Source of the DNA: Caulobacteraceae bacterium
GTDB taxonomy: Bacteria > Pseudomonadota > Alphaproteobacteria > Caulobacterales > Caulobacteraceae
Assembly: GCA_947475845.1 (NCBI GenBank)
Contig: CANJMO010000019.1
Span: forward strand, 1-37,487
DNA: 37,487 nt
Reading direction: 5' to 3'
Below the pieces are notes generated by a model, which did not search any database, was not told where the DNA came from, and saw nothing but the letters and a program-made list of their open reading frames with translations. Below, one piece after another: positions 16,424 through 26,221 of this stretch. The position numbers and the translations under genes are program-made. Positions within the stretch are counted from its first letter, which is position 1. Each line of letters opens with the position of its first letter.

Positions 16424-19378
16424 ATGGCGGACGATTCCGGCAGGCTGAACCAGGTTCTCACCGAGACCTCCTTCCTCTACGGCGGCAACGCCGGTTTCGT
16501 GGAAGAGCTCTACGCCAAGTGGGCGAGCGACCCGGGTTCGGTCGAAGGCTCCTGGCAAGCGTTCTTCTCGAGCCTGCAAGAGCCCGCCGCCGAGGTGAAA
16601 GCCGCCTTCGCCGAGCCGGCGTGGACCGCCCGTCAGACGCCGCTGGCCCGCCCCGACTGGCTGTCGGCTCTGGACGGCATGTGGCCGGCCGTCGAAGCCA
16701 AGCTCGGCAAGGCGATCGCCGCCAAGACCCCCGACGCCGCGCTCGAAGTGGTGCGCAAGGCGACCCTGGATTCGCTGCGCGCGATCATGATGATCCGCGC
16801 CTACCGCATGCGCGGCCACCTGGCGGCCAACCTCGACCCCTTGGGCATCGCCGACCTGCCGGACACCTCCGAGCTCGATCCGGCCGCCTACGGCTTCGCG
16901 CCTGAAGACTACGACCGCCCGATCTTCCTCGACTTCGTCCTGGGGCTGGAAAGCTCCACGGTCAACGAAATCCTGGCCATCCTGCGCCGCACCTACTGCG
17001 GCACCTTCGGCGTGCAGTACATGCACATCTCCGATCCCACCGAGAAGGCGTGGCTGCAGCAGCGCATCGAGGGCAAGGACAAGGAGATCGCCTTCACCTC
17101 CGAGGGTAAGGTCGCCATCCTCAAGAAGCTGGTCGAGGCCGAAACCTTCGAGCGCTTCCTTCACAAGCGTTTCCCCGGCACCAAGCGCTTCGGCCTGGAC
17201 GGCGGCGAGGCCATGGTCCCGGCGCTGGAACAGATCATCAAGCGCGGCGGATCGCTCGGCGTGCGCGACATCGTCCTGGGCATGCCGCACCGTGGCCGTC
17301 TGAACGTGCTCGCCGCCGTGATGGGCAAGCCCTACCAGGTCATCTTCCACGAGTTCCAGGGCGGCTCGTCGCTGCCATCGGATATCGAGGGTTCGGGCGA
17401 CGTGAAGTACCATCTGGGCGCCAGCTCGGACCGCACCTTCGACGGCAACAACGTCCACCTGTCGCTGACCGCCAACCCCTCGCACCTGGAAATCGTCAAC
17501 CCGGTGGTGATCGGCAAGGCCCGCGCCAAGCAGGCGTTCCTGCTGCGAGAGTCCCCCGACGCGGGCCGCGGCCATGTGCTGCCGCTGCTGCTGCACGGCG
17601 ACGCCGCCTTCGCCGGCCAGGGCGTGATCGCCGAATGCTTCGCCCTGATGGGCCTGAAGGGCTACCGCACCGGCGGCACCATCCATTTCATCGTCAACAA
17701 CCAGATCGGCTTCACGACGAGCCCGCGCTACTCGCGCTCCTCGCCCTATCCGTCAGACTCGGCGCTGATGGTCGAAGCCCCCATTTTCCACGTCAACGGC
17801 GACGACCCCGAATCGGTCACCTTCGCCGCCAAGGTGGCCATCGAGTTCCGGCAGCAGTTCGCCAAGGACGTGGTCATCGACATGTTCTGCTACCGCCGGT
17901 TCGGCCACAACGAAGGGGACGACCCGACGTTCACTCAGCCCCTGATGTACCAGAAGGTGCGCGAGCAGCCGTCGACCCGCGAGATCTACGCCGGGCGTCT
18001 GGTCGGCGAGGGCGTGCTGACCCAGGAAGCCTCCGACACCCTAGTCACCGAATTCGAAGCCTTCCTCGACCAGCAGTTCGACGCCGCCAAGGGCTACAAG
18101 GCCAATAAGGCCGACTGGCTGGACGGCAAGTGGTCGCACATCGGCCTGCCCGACGTGGAAGAGCGCGACGCCACCGCCGTGCCCGGCCAGCGGCTGAAGG
18201 ACATCGGCCTCAAGCTGACCACCGTTCCGGACCACGTGAACGTGCACAAGACCCTGCACCGGGTCATGGAAGCCCGCCGCGCGATGATCGTTTCGGGCGA
18301 GGGCATCGACTGGTCAACCGCCGAGAGCCTGGCCTTCGGCACTCTGCTGGACGAGGGCTTCCCGGTGCGCCTGTCGGGCCAGGATTCCAACCGCGGCACC
18401 TTCAGCCAGCGTCACGCCGACGTGGTCGATCAGGTCACCGAGGAGCGCTACACCCCGCTCAATAACATCCGCCCCGGCCAAGCCCACTTCGAGGGCATCG
18501 ACTCGGCCCTGTCGGAAGAGGCGGTGCTCGGCTTCGAGTACGGATACTCCCTGGCGGATCCCAACAGCCTGGTGATGTGGGAAGCCCAGTTCGGCGACTT
18601 CGCCAACGGCGCCCAGGTGGTGTTCGACCAGTTCATCTCGTCGGGCGAACGCAAATGGCTGCGCATGTCGGGCCTCGTGCAACTGCTGCCGCACGGCTAC
18701 GAGGGCCAGGGTCCGGAGCACTCTTCCGCGCGCCTCGAACGCTACCTGCAGGCCTGCGCCGAAGACAACCTGCAGATCGCCAACTGCTCGACCCCGGCCA
18801 ACTACTTCCACATCCTGCGCCGCCAGCTGCACCGTCCGTTCCGCAAGCCGCTGGTGCTGATGACGCCCAAGTCCCTGCTGCGCCACAAGAAGGCGGTTTC
18901 CAGCCTGTCGGAGATGGCCGAGGGTTCCGCTTTCCACCGCGTGCTGTGGGACGACGCCCAGAACGGCAACGGCCTGACCAGCGTCACCCTGAAGCCGGAC
19001 GATCAGATCCGCCGGGTCATCGTCTGTTCGGGCAAGGTCTATTACGACCTGCTGGACGACCGCGAGAAGAAGGGCGTCGACGACGTCTACATCCTGCGCC
19101 TGGAACAGTTCTATCCGTGGCCGATGAAGTCGATCACGACGGAGCTCAGCCGCTTCAAGAACGCCGAGCTGGTCTGGTGCCAGGAAGAGCCGAAGAACAT
19201 GGGCGGCTGGTCGTTCGCCGATCCGTGGATCGAGCTGACCCTGGCCAAGATGAAGATCAAGGCCAAACGCGCCCGCTATGTCGGCCGTCCCGCCTCGGCG
19301 TCCACCGCCGCCGGCCTGATGACCCGCCACCTCAAAGAACTCGAAACCTTCCTCGGCGAGGCCTTCGCCCAGGGTTGA
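16424..19378 (+). CDS. sucA: 2-oxoglutarate dehydrogenase E1 component
   Basis: A 984-residue thiamine diphosphate enzyme that decarboxylates 2-oxoglutarate and passes the succinyl group to the lipoyl domain of SucB. The N-terminal region ([20 protein letters not shown]) resembles the segment that docks on E2. [18 protein letters not shown] is the substrate-related motif, [19 protein letters not shown] follows, and [20 protein letters not shown] with [20 protein letters not shown] is the ThDP/Mg2+ site. The pyrimidine domain contains [19 protein letters not shown] and [20 protein letters not shown]; the C-terminus has [15 protein letters not shown]. Full length and intact. ATG 16424 has AAGGAT upstream. 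sucB follows after 52 bases. Confidence 0.98.
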   Translation: MADDSGRLNQVLTETSFLYGGNAGFVEELYAKWASDPGSVEGSWQAFFSSLQEPAAEVKAAFAEPAWTARQTPLARPDWLSALDGMWPAVEAKLGKAIAAKTPDAALEVVRKATLDSLRAIMMIRAYRMRGHLAANLDPLGIADLPDTSELDPAAYGFAPEDYDRPIFLDFVLGLESSTVNEILAILRRTYCGTFGVQYMHISDPTEKAWLQQRIEGKDKEIAFTSEGKVAILKKLVEAETFERFLHKRFPGTKRFGLDGGEAMVPALEQIIKRGGSLGVRDIVLGMPHRGRLNVLAAVMGKPYQVIFHEFQGGSSLPSDIEGSGDVKYHLGASSDRTFDGNNVHLSLTANPSHLEIVNPVVIGKARAKQAFLLRESPDAGRGHVLPLLLHGDAAFAGQGVIAECFALMGLKGYRTGGTIHFIVNNQIGFTTSPRYSRSSPYPSDSALMVEAPIFHVNGDDPESVTFAAKVAIEFRQQFAKDVVIDMFCYRRFGHNEGDDPTFTQPLMYQKVREQPSTREIYAGRLVGEGVLTQEASDTLVTEFEAFLDQQFDAAKGYKANKADWLDGKWSHIGLPDVEERDATAVPGQRLKDIGLKLTTVPDHVNVHKTLHRVMEARRAMIVSGEGIDWSTAESLAFGTLLDEGFPVRLSGQDSNRGTFSQRHADVVDQVTEERYTPLNNIRPGQAHFEGIDSALSEEAVLGFEYGYSLADPNSLVMWEAQFGDFANGAQVVFDQFISSGERKWLRMSGLVQLLPHGYEGQGPEHSSARLERYLQACAEDNLQIANCSTPANYFHILRRQLHRPFRKPLVLMTPKSLLRHKKAVSSLSEMAEGSAFHRVLWDDAQNGNGLTSVTLKPDDQIRRVIVCSGKVYYDLLDDREKKGVDDVYILRLEQFYPWPMKSITTELSRFKNAELVWCQEEPKNMGGWSFADPWIELTLAKMKIKAKRARYVGRPASASTAAGLMTRHLKELETFLGEAFAQG

Positions 19379-19430
19379 CGCCCGGACGCAGCCCGACCCA
19401 AACCAGAACAAAGTACGCCGGAGCTATCCC

Positions 19431-20660
19431 ATGACCGACATCCTGACGCCGACGCTGGGCGAGTCCGTGGCGGAAGCCACCGTGGCCCGCTGGACCAAGA
19501 AGCCCGGCGACGCGGTCAAGAAGGACGAGGTCCTGGTCGAGCTGGAGACCGACAAGGTCTCGCTTGAGGTCTCCGCCCCCGCCGACGGCGTGCTGCAGGA
19601 CATCGCCGCCGCCGAAGGCGCCACGGTCATCCCCGGCCAGGTGCTGGGCGTTGTGTCCGCCGGCGGCGCCGGCGCGGCGCCCGCCAAGCCTGCCGCCGCC
19701 GCCGCTGCTCCGGCCGCCGCCGCGCCCGCGCCCAAAGCGGAAGCGCCCAAGGCCGCCCCGGCGCCCCCCGCCGCAGCTCCGACCCAGCCGCTGGCCCCCT
19801 CGGTGCAGCGCATCGCCACGGAAACCGGCCTGGACACCTCCAAGGTCACCGGCACCGGCAAGGACGGCCGCATCACCAAGGGCGACGCCCTGGCCGCGCT
19901 GGAAGAACGCTCCGCCCCCGCTCCGGCCGCCCCGGTGGCCGCCGGCCCGCGCCCGGTGCATGAGCGCGAAGAACGGGTGAAGATGACCCGCCTGCGCCAG
20001 ACGGTGGCCCGCCGCCTGAAGGAAGCGCAGAACACCGCCGCCATGCTGACCACCTTCAACGAGGTCGACATGACCGCGGTGATGGCCCTGCGCAACGCCT
20101 ACAAGGATCAGTTCGAGAAGAAGCACGGCGTGAAGCTGGGCTTCATGGGCTTCTTCGTGAAGGCGACCATCGCCGCCCTGAAGGACGTGCCCGCGATCAA
20201 CGCCGAAATCGACGGCGACACCCTGGTCTACAAGAACCACTACGACATCGGCGTGGCGGTCGGCACCGAGAAGGGCCTCGTGGTCCCGGTGGTGCGCGAC
20301 GCCGACCAGATGAACATCGCCGAAGTCGAGAAGGCGATCACCGCCTACGGCAAGAAGGCCCGTGACGGCCAGCTGGCCATCGAGGACCTGCAGGGCGGCA
20401 CCTTCACCATCTCCAACGGCGGGGTCTACGGCTCGCTGATGTCGACGCCGATCCTCAATGCCCCGCAGTCGGGCATCCTCGGCATGCACGCGATCAAGGA
20501 CCGCCCCATGGCGGTCAATGGCCAGGTGGTGATCCGGCCGATGATGTACCTGGCGGTCAGCTACGACCACCGCATCGTCGACGGCAAGGAAGCGGTGACC
20601 TTCCTGGTGCGCATCAAGGAAGCCCTGGAAGATCCGCAACGCCTGCTGCTGGAAGTCTGA
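19431..20660 (+). CDS. sucB: Dihydrolipoyl succinyltransferase, E2 of 2-oxoglutarate dehydrogenase
   Basis: A 409-residue core protein of the complex. Residues 1-78 form one lipoyl domain with the modified lysine K42 in [11 protein letters not shown]. An Ala/Pro-rich flexible linker runs from about 80 to 120, followed by the peripheral subunit-binding domain ([15 protein letters not shown] to ALAALEER, 121-160), a second Ala/Pro linker, and the catalytic acyltransferase domain from about 180. The catalytic His380 and Asp384 are in [28 protein letters not shown] is typical of the succinyl- rather than acetyl-transferase. The protein is full length and lies directly upstream of a small membrane protein gene, five bases away. 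Confidence 0.98.
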   Translation: MTDILTPTLGESVAEATVARWTKKPGDAVKKDEVLVELETDKVSLEVSAPADGVLQDIAAAEGATVIPGQVLGVVSAGGAGAAPAKPAAAAAAPAAAAPAPKAEAPKAAPAPPAAAPTQPLAPSVQRIATETGLDTSKVTGTGKDGRITKGDALAALEERSAPAPAAPVAAGPRPVHEREERVKMTRLRQTVARRLKEAQNTAAMLTTFNEVDMTAVMALRNAYKDQFEKKHGVKLGFMGFFVKATIAALKDVPAINAEIDGDTLVYKNHYDIGVAVGTEKGLVVPVVRDADQMNIAEVEKAITAYGKKARDGQLAIEDLQGGTFTISNGGVYGSLMSTPILNAPQSGILGMHAIKDRPMAVNGQVVIRPMMYLAVSYDHRIVDGKEAVTFLVRIKEALEDPQRLLLEV

Positions 20661-20665
20661 TCGGC

Positions 20666-21040
20666 ATGGCGGCCGACGCGGAAATGGTCGTCGTCGCGTC
20701 GCCGGACTCAGCATCCGAAGCGGACGCCTGCGTCGCCGGCCTGCTGGGCGGCGGCTTCCATCCGATCTCGGGCTATCAGGCGGGCGGCGGGGCGCTGGGG
20801 CGCCCTAACGCCTATCCGATCCTGGTGCCCAAGCGCGAGCTGGCCCAGGCGCGGGCCTATCTGCTGGCCAAGCAGCTCGGCGTTCCGGCCAAGGATCAGT
20901 ACGAGCCGCCGGTACCCACCAGCGAACAGTTCCGCCGGGTCGGCACGGCCATCCTGATCATGATCGTCTTCATCGCCGTGGCCACCCTACTACTGGTCGT
21001 GGTTGAGAAATTCATGGGGCAACCCGTCCGTCTGCCCTAG
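20666..21040 (+). CDS. Small DUF2007-like protein with C-terminal membrane anchor
   Basis: A 124-residue protein. Residues about 7-72 resemble DUF2007 (putative signal-transducing domain): [20 protein letters not shown], a Gly-rich middle, then [20 protein letters not shown]. Residues about 93-115 ([20 protein letters not shown]) form a single transmembrane helix, so the domain should face the cytosol with a tail anchor. It sits between sucB and lpdA, the genes for E2 and E3 of the same complex, five bases after sucB. This position suggests but does not prove a link to the complex, for example membrane tethering. The function is unknown. The ATG lies so close to sucB that coupling is likely. 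Confidence 0.78.
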   Translation: MAADAEMVVVASPDSASEADACVAGLLGGGFHPISGYQAGGGALGRPNAYPILVPKRELAQARAYLLAKQLGVPAKDQYEPPVPTSEQFRRVGTAILIMIVFIAVATLLLVVVEKFMGQPVRLP

Positions 21041-21104
21041 GGCTCAAGCTCGCAAGAACCCGCCCTCCTCCAGAGGGCAAGTCAGCATCCTATCGAGGTC
21101 CCAC

Positions 21105-22502
21105 ATGGCCCAGTACGACGTGATCATCATCGGTGGCGGCCCCGGCGGCTATAACGCGGCCATCCGCGCCGGCCAGCTGGGCCTCAAGGTCGCCCTGGTC
21201 GAAGGCCGCGCGACCCTGGGCGGCACCTGCCTCAACGTCGGCTGTATCCCTTCGAAGGCCCTGCTGCACGCCTCCGAGCTCTACGAGATGGCGTCCAAGG
21301 ACTTCGCCTCGCTCGGCATCGACGTGTCGCCCAAGCTGAACCTGCCGCAGATGATGGCGCAGAAGTCGGAAAGCGTGACCGCCCTGACCAAGGGCATCGA
21401 GTTCCTGATGAAGAAGAACAAGGTCGAGTGGCTGAAGGGCTGGGGCAAGATCGCCGGCCCCGGCAAGGTCTCGGTCAAGGCCGCCGACGGAACCGAAACC
21501 GTCCATGACGCCAAGGACATCGTCATCGCCACCGGCTCGGAGCCCTCGGGCCTGCCCGGCGTGACCGTCGACAACAAGCGCATCGTCGATTCCACCGGCG
21601 CCCTGGCCATTCCCGAAGTGCCCAAGCACCTGATCGTCATCGGCGCCGGCGTCATCGGCCTGGAGCTGGGTTCGGTGTGGCGCCGCCTGGGGGCCAAGGT
21701 CACCGTGGTCGAATATCTGGACCGGATCACCCCCGGCATGGACACCGAGACCGCGACCGCCTTCCAAAAGGCCCTGACCAAGCAGGGCATGGAATTCAGG
21801 CTGGGGGCCAAGGTCACCGGGGCCAAGACCAGCAAGACCGGCGTCGACCTGACCTATGGGCCGGTCGCCGGCGGCGCCGCCGAGACGATCAGCGCCGACT
21901 ATGTCCTGCTCGCCATCGGCCGTCGTCCGTACACGGAGGGTCTCGGCCTGGAGAGCGTGGGCGTGGTCCCCGACAAGCGCGGCGTGATCGCCAACGACCA
22001 CTTCAAGACCTCGGCCAAGGGCGTCTGGGTGATCGGCGACGTGACCTCGGGCCCGATGCTGGCGCACAAGGCCGAGGACGAGGCGGTGGCCTGTATCGAA
22101 CTGATCGCCGGCAAGGCCGGGCATGTGAACTACGACATCATCCCGGGCGTGATCTACACCTTCCCCGAGGTGGCCACGGTCGGCAAGACCGAGGAGGAGC
22201 TTAAGGCCGCGGGCGTCGCCTACAAGGTCGGCAAGTTCCCGTTCCTGGCCAACAGCCGGGCCAAGGTCAACCATGAGGCCGAGGGCTTCGTGAAAATCCT
22301 GGCCGACGCCAAGACCGACCGCATCCTGGGCGCCCACCTGATCGGGCCCTCGGTGTCGGAGATGATCGCCGAATACGCCGTAGCCATGGAGTTCTCGGCC
22401 TCGTCCGAGGACGTCGCCCGCACCTGCCACCCGCACCCGACCCGCTCTGAAGCCCTGCGCCAGGCGGCGATGGGCGTCGAGGGCTGGACCATGCAGGCCT
22501 GA
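21105..22502 (+). CDS. lpdA: Dihydrolipoyl dehydrogenase (E3)
   Basis: A 465-residue FAD flavoprotein that reoxidises the lipoyl group of SucB and reduces NAD. The FAD motif is [20 protein letters not shown] (residues 7-26). The redox-active disulfide is C42/C47 in [13 protein letters not shown]. The NAD-binding motif is [20 protein letters not shown], the second FAD motif is [20 protein letters not shown], and the interface catalytic base lies in HPHPTRSEA near the C-terminus. ATG 21105 follows GAGG at a good distance and matches the family start; an open extension to 21003 overlaps the previous gene and is not conserved-looking. The stop overlaps the next start in TGATG. It probably serves the 2-oxoglutarate complex. 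Confidence 0.98.
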   Translation: MAQYDVIIIGGGPGGYNAAIRAGQLGLKVALVEGRATLGGTCLNVGCIPSKALLHASELYEMASKDFASLGIDVSPKLNLPQMMAQKSESVTALTKGIEFLMKKNKVEWLKGWGKIAGPGKVSVKAADGTETVHDAKDIVIATGSEPSGLPGVTVDNKRIVDSTGALAIPEVPKHLIVIGAGVIGLELGSVWRRLGAKVTVVEYLDRITPGMDTETATAFQKALTKQGMEFRLGAKVTGAKTSKTGVDLTYGPVAGGAAETISADYVLLAIGRRPYTEGLGLESVGVVPDKRGVIANDHFKTSAKGVWVIGDVTSGPMLAHKAEDEAVACIELIAGKAGHVNYDIIPGVIYTFPEVATVGKTEEELKAAGVAYKVGKFPFLANSRAKVNHEAEGFVKILADAKTDRILGAHLIGPSVSEMIAEYAVAMEFSASSEDVARTCHPHPTRSEALRQAAMGVEGWTMQA

Positions 22503-22813
22503 TGGCCGGCGCCGGAGACGACGACTTCATCTTCGACGAAGCCTCCGGCGAATGGGTCAGCAGCGGTGCGCTCAAGCAGCCAAGCGGTAGCGCACAAGAG
22601 ATCCAAGTGCGGGATTCGGTCGGCAACATCCTGGCCGACGGCGACAGCGTGACCCTGGTCAAGGACCTCAAGGTCAAGGGCGCCGGCCAGACCCTGAAGC
22701 GCGGCACGGTGATCCGCTCGATTAAACTGACCGGCGACGAGCAGGAGATCGACTGCCGCTACGAGGGCATCAAGGGCCTGGTGCTGCGCGCGGAGTTCGT
22801 GCGCAAGAGCTAA
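22502..22813 (+). CDS. PhnA C-terminal-domain protein carrying an in-frame palindromic repeat
   Basis: A 103-residue protein. Residues about 34-103 match the C-terminal domain of PhnA/YjdM (VRDSVGNILADGDSVTLVKD, LKVKGAGQTLKRGTVIRSIK, GIKGLVLRAEFVRKS), a small SH3-like domain whose role is unknown; despite the old name it is not shown to act on phosphonates. The N-terminal zinc ribbon of E. coli PhnA is absent; instead there is an acidic stretch GDDDFIFDEASGEW. Residues 23-31 (Ala-Leu-Lys-Gln-Pro-Ser-Gly-Ser-Ala) are encoded by the 26-bp palindromic repeat, inserted without breaking the frame, between the acidic stretch and the conserved domain. Translation is coupled to lpdA through TGATG. 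Confidence 0.82.
   Translation: MAGAGDDDFIFDEASGEWVSSGALKQPSGSAQEIQVRDSVGNILADGDSVTLVKDLKVKGAGQTLKRGTVIRSIKLTGDEQEIDCRYEGIKGLVLRAEFVRKS
22568..22593 (+). repeat. 26-bp palindromic repeat, copy E, inside a gene
   Basis: It matches the element at 2105-2130 with one change in 26 (G to C at unit position 14). It lies in a frame without stops and encodes residues 23-31 of the PhnA-like protein. Confidence 0.9.
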
Positions 22814-22844
22814 GCCCGCGGATGATTTGGTCGCGTCGCGTTCT

Positions 22845-22873
22845 TTGACGGGCCGCGCCGAGCCAGCTAACCC
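22845..22873 (+). promoter_or_regulatory. Candidate promoter of the retropepsin-like gene
   Basis: TTGACGG (22845-22851), a perfect match to the Caulobacter -35 consensus TTGaCgS, a 14-base spacer, and GCTAACCC (22866-22873), six of eight at -10. It leaves a leader of about 20 bases before ATG 22899. Confidence 0.6.
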
Positions 22874-22898
22874 TTTCGACAGGTGGCTAAGGGCGAAA

Positions 22899-23828
22899 AT
22901 GTTCAAGCGGGCGGTTGCAGGTATCTTGTTTTCCGCTTTGGCGGTGGCCGCGTCCCCCGCCTCGGCTCAATGCAGTTTGGCCAAACTTCTCGAGATTCCG
23001 GTCACCTTGGTCGACGGTCGCCCCATGACCACGATCAAGGTCAACGGCCAGGACGCCAAGTTTTTCGTCAACAACAGCGTCTTTTTCAACATGGTCCATG
23101 CGAATGCCGCCAAGCGGCTGCAGATGGCACCCGTGGACAAGTTCGGGCGCATCGAAGTTGTCGATGCTAGCCGACCAAACGCCAACGTCGGTGTCACCAG
23201 AGCGAAAACGCTGACCGCTCCAGGGCTCGACCTAAAGGACGTCGACTTTCTCACTGATGACGGCGGACGCGACTCTCAGGTCGACGGCTCACTCGGTCAG
23301 AACCTGTTGGATATCGGTGACATTGAGTTTGATTTGCGCGGCGGAGTGGTTCGCCTCCTCAGAGCCACCGCTTGCGGGCAGACTCCACTGGCGTACTGGG
23401 AGGAGGCTAAAAAAGGCTACTCAGCCATGTCTGCCAGCAGCAAAAACGACGACCATTTCACGATCGCCAAGGCGACGATCAACGGCCAGCCGGTGAATGT
23501 CTTGTTGGCGAGCGGCGCCTCTTATTCTTTCCTGACCGAAGCGGGAGCCAAACGCCTGCACCTGACGCCACCCGCTTCGGCGCTTCGGCGCACCGGCGAC
23601 CGCGTCTGGGCACCCATCGCCACCATCAAATTGGGCGATGAAGAAATACACAACACCCAACTCCCGATCGCGAAGTTCGATTTGCACGAAGCTGCTGAGC
23701 AATACGACATGCTGCTTGGCGTGGATTTTCTGCTCTCACACCATGTCTATTTCGCGAAAGAGCAGAACCAGATCTATTTCACCTACAGCGGCGGCGCGGT
23801 GTTCGCTCCTGCCCCCAAAGCCCCCTGA
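22899..23828 (+). CDS. Secreted retropepsin-like protein lacking catalytic aspartates
   Basis: A 309-residue protein with a signal peptide (residues 1-24, ILFSALAVAASPASAQ). Two retropepsin-like repeats follow, at about residues 33-155 and 186-297. Each has the order: strand pair ending in a turn where the catalytic D-T/S-G normally lies, helix, and a closing hydrophobic segment (DGSLGQNLLDIGDIEFDLRG; MLLGVDFLLSHHVYF). The catalytic Asp is missing in both turns: F-V-N58-N-S60 in the first and L-A204-S-G-A in the second. It is therefore probably a binding or structural pseudo-enzyme. Codon use is less GC-biased than its neighbours. It has its own promoter and faces xerC with a four-base gap. 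Exact family assignment is by fold-like pattern. Confidence 0.7.
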   Translation: MFKRAVAGILFSALAVAASPASAQCSLAKLLEIPVTLVDGRPMTTIKVNGQDAKFFVNNSVFFNMVHANAAKRLQMAPVDKFGRIEVVDASRPNANVGVTRAKTLTAPGLDLKDVDFLTDDGGRDSQVDGSLGQNLLDIGDIEFDLRGGVVRLLRATACGQTPLAYWEEAKKGYSAMSASSKNDDHFTIAKATINGQPVNVLLASGASYSFLTEAGAKRLHLTPPASALRRTGDRVWAPIATIKLGDEEIHNTQLPIAKFDLHEAAEQYDMLLGVDFLLSHHVYFAKEQNQIYFTYSGGAVFAPAPKAP

Positions 23829-23832
23829 CGCA

Positions 23833-24753
23833 TCAAGCCCGCGGATGCGCCTTGGCGTAGACCGCCAGCAGGCCCGCCGCGTCCACCGCCGTGTAGCGCT
23901 GGGTCGTCGACAGCGAGGCGTGGCCGAGCAGTTCCTGGATCGAGCGCAGGTCGGCGCCGGCGCCCAGCAGATGGGTGGCGAAGGAGTGGCGCAGGGCGTG
24001 CGGCGTGGCGCTGGACGGCAGGCCGAGGCGGCCGCGCAGGCGCTGCATCAGGGCCTGGACCGGGCGCGGACCAAGCGGCGCCCCGCGATGGGCGCGGAAC
24101 AGGGGCTCGTTCGGCTCCAGGGCGAAGGGGAGTTGGGCGACATAGGCGTCGATCGCCTCGCGCACTACCGGCAGCACCGGGACCACCCGCTCCTTGTTTC
24201 CCTTGCCGACGATGCGGATGGCTTCGCGCACCGGCGCGTCCGAGCGTTTCAGCGACAGGGCTTCGGATATCCGCAGGCCGCAGCCGTAGAGCAAGGTCAG
24301 CATCGCCTCGTCGCGGGCGGCCTCCCAGCCCTCGTGGGCGTCGTCGTCGGCCGCTTCCTGGATCAGGCCGCGCGCCTGGTCTTCGCTGACCGGGCGCGGC
24401 GCTCCGGGCTTAACGCGCGGACCCCGCACCAGGGCGAGGGCGGCGTTGGCCACGCCGCAGCGGCGGTCGAGCCAGTTGTGAAAGGTGCGGATCGCCGACA
24501 GGGCCTGAGACAGGGAGCGCGGGGAGAGCGGATGATCGCCGGACCGGCGGAAGGCGAGATAGGCGCGCAGTTCGCTGGCCTCGACCCCGCCCATGTCGTT
24601 CAGGCTCAGGGGTCCGCCGCGATGCTGCTGCAGGAAGGTGATGTAGGCCCCCACGCAATCGCCGTAGGCGCGCACCGTGCGCGGCGAGGCCCTCCGCTCC
24701 TGCGCCAGATAGGCCAGCCAGTCGATCAGGGCCTGGCCAGCGGAGATGGTCAC
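23833..24753 (-). CDS. xerC: Tyrosine recombinase XerC
   Basis: A 306-residue site-specific recombinase that, with XerD, resolves chromosome dimers at dif. The N-terminal SAM-like domain (LAYLAQERRASPRTVRAYGD) is followed by the catalytic domain with R161 (LYGCGLRISEAL), K184 (VGKGNKERVVPV), H252 and R255 (HALRHSFATHLL), H278 (LLGHASLSTTQRY) and nucleophile Y287. All catalytic residues are present. The assignment to XerC rather than XerD or an integrase rests on the DUF484 gene directly upstream, a common xerC neighbour in proteobacteria, and on the absence of integration features. The start is GTG 24753, overlapping the DUF484 stop in GTGA, so translation is coupled. No dif site is visible in the window. 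Confidence 0.92.
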   Translation of the reverse strand: MTISAGQALIDWLAYLAQERRASPRTVRAYGDCVGAYITFLQQHRGGPLSLNDMGGVEASELRAYLAFRRSGDHPLSPRSLSQALSAIRTFHNWLDRRCGVANAALALVRGPRVKPGAPRPVSEDQARGLIQEAADDDAHEGWEAARDEAMLTLLYGCGLRISEALSLKRSDAPVREAIRIVGKGNKERVVPVLPVVREAIDAYVAQLPFALEPNEPLFRAHRGAPLGPRPVQALMQRLRGRLGLPSSATPHALRHSFATHLLGAGADLRSIQELLGHASLSTTQRYTAVDAAGLLAVYAKAHPRA

Positions 24754-25454
24754 AGCACCGGCCAACGCTCGGCGGTGCGTTCGACCACGCGGGCGATGAA
24801 GGCGATCAGCTCGGCGCCCATGTCCGCGGTGAAGGCCTCCGGATCGGCCGAACCGAAGCAGATGACCCCGGCGCAGGCCGGCTGCCACAGCGACAGGCGG
24901 ACCAGGGCGCAGCTTTCCACGGTATCTGCAGCGCCCGGGAACAGCAGGGCGCCGAATCCGGTCTGGCCCAGGCGCACGGCGCCGTGGTCGCCGAAGATGA
25001 TGTCGACCATTCCTTCGCCCAGGGCGACCCAGCCGGCCGGCGAATTGCCCTCGACAGCCAGAGTCCCGGCGGCCAGGCCGAAGCGCAGCTTGGCGGTCTC
25101 GTCGAGGCGTCGGGCCAGATCGGTGTTGTTGCGGGATTCGAGGATATCGACGACGCCGGCATGGGTCTGCGCCTGGGCGGCGAAATTGGCCCGGGCCGTG
25201 GTCTCCAGCTCGATCCGAGCCGAGCTTTCCCGGCGGTGAGCGTCGACGTGGTGGGCCAGGGCCGCCGGGCCGAATTCCAGCACATTGGCCGCGCTGTGGC
25301 GCAGGCCGAGGTCGTGCAGCAGTTCGCCGTCCTCGCGGATCAGGTTGGGGTGGCTGACCAGGAAACCGCGCACCGACGGCCAACCCGCAGCCGCCTCCGC
25401 CGCCTTGGCCACGGTCTTGGTCGGCGCCAGCATCGTCACGTTCTGATCGTTCAT
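24750..25454 (-). CDS. DUF484 family protein (GAF-like)
   Basis: A 234-residue cytosolic protein of DUF484, which has a GAF-like fold and no established function. WPSVRGFLVSHPNLIREDGE is the family N-terminal motif, followed by a helical stretch (HHVDAHRRESSARIELETTA), then the GAF-like part with GWVALGEGMVDIIFGDHGAV and SLWQPACAGVICFGSADPEA. The gene is upstream of xerC with a four-base overlap. The ATG at 25454 is chosen because the family N-terminus starts near here; an extension to 25514 overlaps fsa and is not family-like. Confidence 0.88.
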   Translation of the reverse strand: MNDQNVTMLAPTKTVAKAAEAAAGWPSVRGFLVSHPNLIREDGELLHDLGLRHSAANVLEFGPAALAHHVDAHRRESSARIELETTARANFAAQAQTHAGVVDILESRNNTDLARRLDETAKLRFGLAAGTLAVEGNSPAGWVALGEGMVDIIFGDHGAVRLGQTGFGALLFPGAADTVESCALVRLSLWQPACAGVICFGSADPEAFTADMGAELIAFIARVVERTAERWPVL

Positions 25455-25483
25455 GATCGCCCCCGTCGCGGGGGTCCGACCCC

Positions 25484-26137
25484 CTAAAGGATCGACTGTC
25501 CCGCCTTGGCCCAATCGCTCATGAACTGTTCAAGACCCTTTTCGGTTAACGGGTGCTTGAAGAGGGCCTCGAAAACCGCCGGCGGCACGGTCACGGCGTC
25601 GGCGCCGGCGATGCTGGCGGCGTGGACGTGGGCCGGCGTACGGATCGAGGCGGCCAGGATTTCGGTGTCGAAGGCGTAGTTGTCGAACACAGCGCGGATG
25701 TCGTGGATCAGTCCCATGCCGTCTTCACCGACATCGTCCAGGCGCCCGACGAAGGGCGAAACGAAGGTAGCGCCGGACTTGGCGGCCAGCAGGGCCTGGT
25801 TGGACGAGAAGCACAGGGTGACGTTGGTCTGGATGCCTTCGCGAGCGAAATGCTGGGTGGCGATCAGCCCGTCCCGGGTCATCGGCAGCTTGATCACCAC
25901 ATTGGAGGCGAGCGCCGCCAGCTTCAGGCCCTCGTTGAGCATGCCCTCGTAGTCGGTGGCGGCGACCTCGGCGCTGACGGGGCCCTCGACGAGACCGCAA
26001 ATCTCAGCAATGACCTCCAGCATGGGACGGCCCGATTTGGCGATCAGCGAAGGATTGGTGGTGACGCCGTCGACAAGGCCGGTGGCGGCCAGGCCCTTGA
26101 GGGCGTCGATGTCGGTGGTGTCTAGGAAGAGCTGCAT
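25484..26137 (-). CDS. fsa: Fructose-6-phosphate aldolase / small transaldolase
   Basis: A 217-residue TIM-barrel enzyme of the FSA/TalC group. [20 protein letters not shown] opens the protein, [13 protein letters not shown] gives the conserved strand 2 motif, and the Schiff-base lysine is K83 in [29 protein letters not shown] and [20 protein letters not shown] complete the family pattern. Whether it acts as transaldolase or as fructose-6-phosphate aldolase depends on one or two active-site residues that I cannot resolve with confidence. ATG 26137 is preferred over the TTG one codon upstream. It precedes DUF484 by 29 bases on the same strand and is divergent from priA. Confidence 0.92.
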   Translation of the reverse strand: MQLFLDTTDIDALKGLAATGLVDGVTTNPSLIAKSGRPMLEVIAEICGLVEGPVSAEVAATDYEGMLNEGLKLAALASNVVIKLPMTRDGLIATQHFAREGIQTNVTLCFSSNQALLAAKSGATFVSPFVGRLDDVGEDGMGLIHDIRAVFDNYAFDTEILAASIRTPAHVHAASIAGADAVTVPPAVFEALFKHPLTEKGLEQFMSDWAKAGQSIL

Positions 26138-26221
26138 CAAAAAAGCCCAAGCGGGTGTCGTGGCCAGCCTTTTAGCCCGGCTTTGTGGCGATAGCTACGG
26201 CTCGGCTTCGGGTTGAATCTG

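Noticed and set aside
23833-24753. Tyrosine recombinase as a sign of an integrated element
   Set aside because: No att repeats, tRNA or phage genes nearby; the DUF484 neighbour and housekeeping context point to chromosomal XerC.
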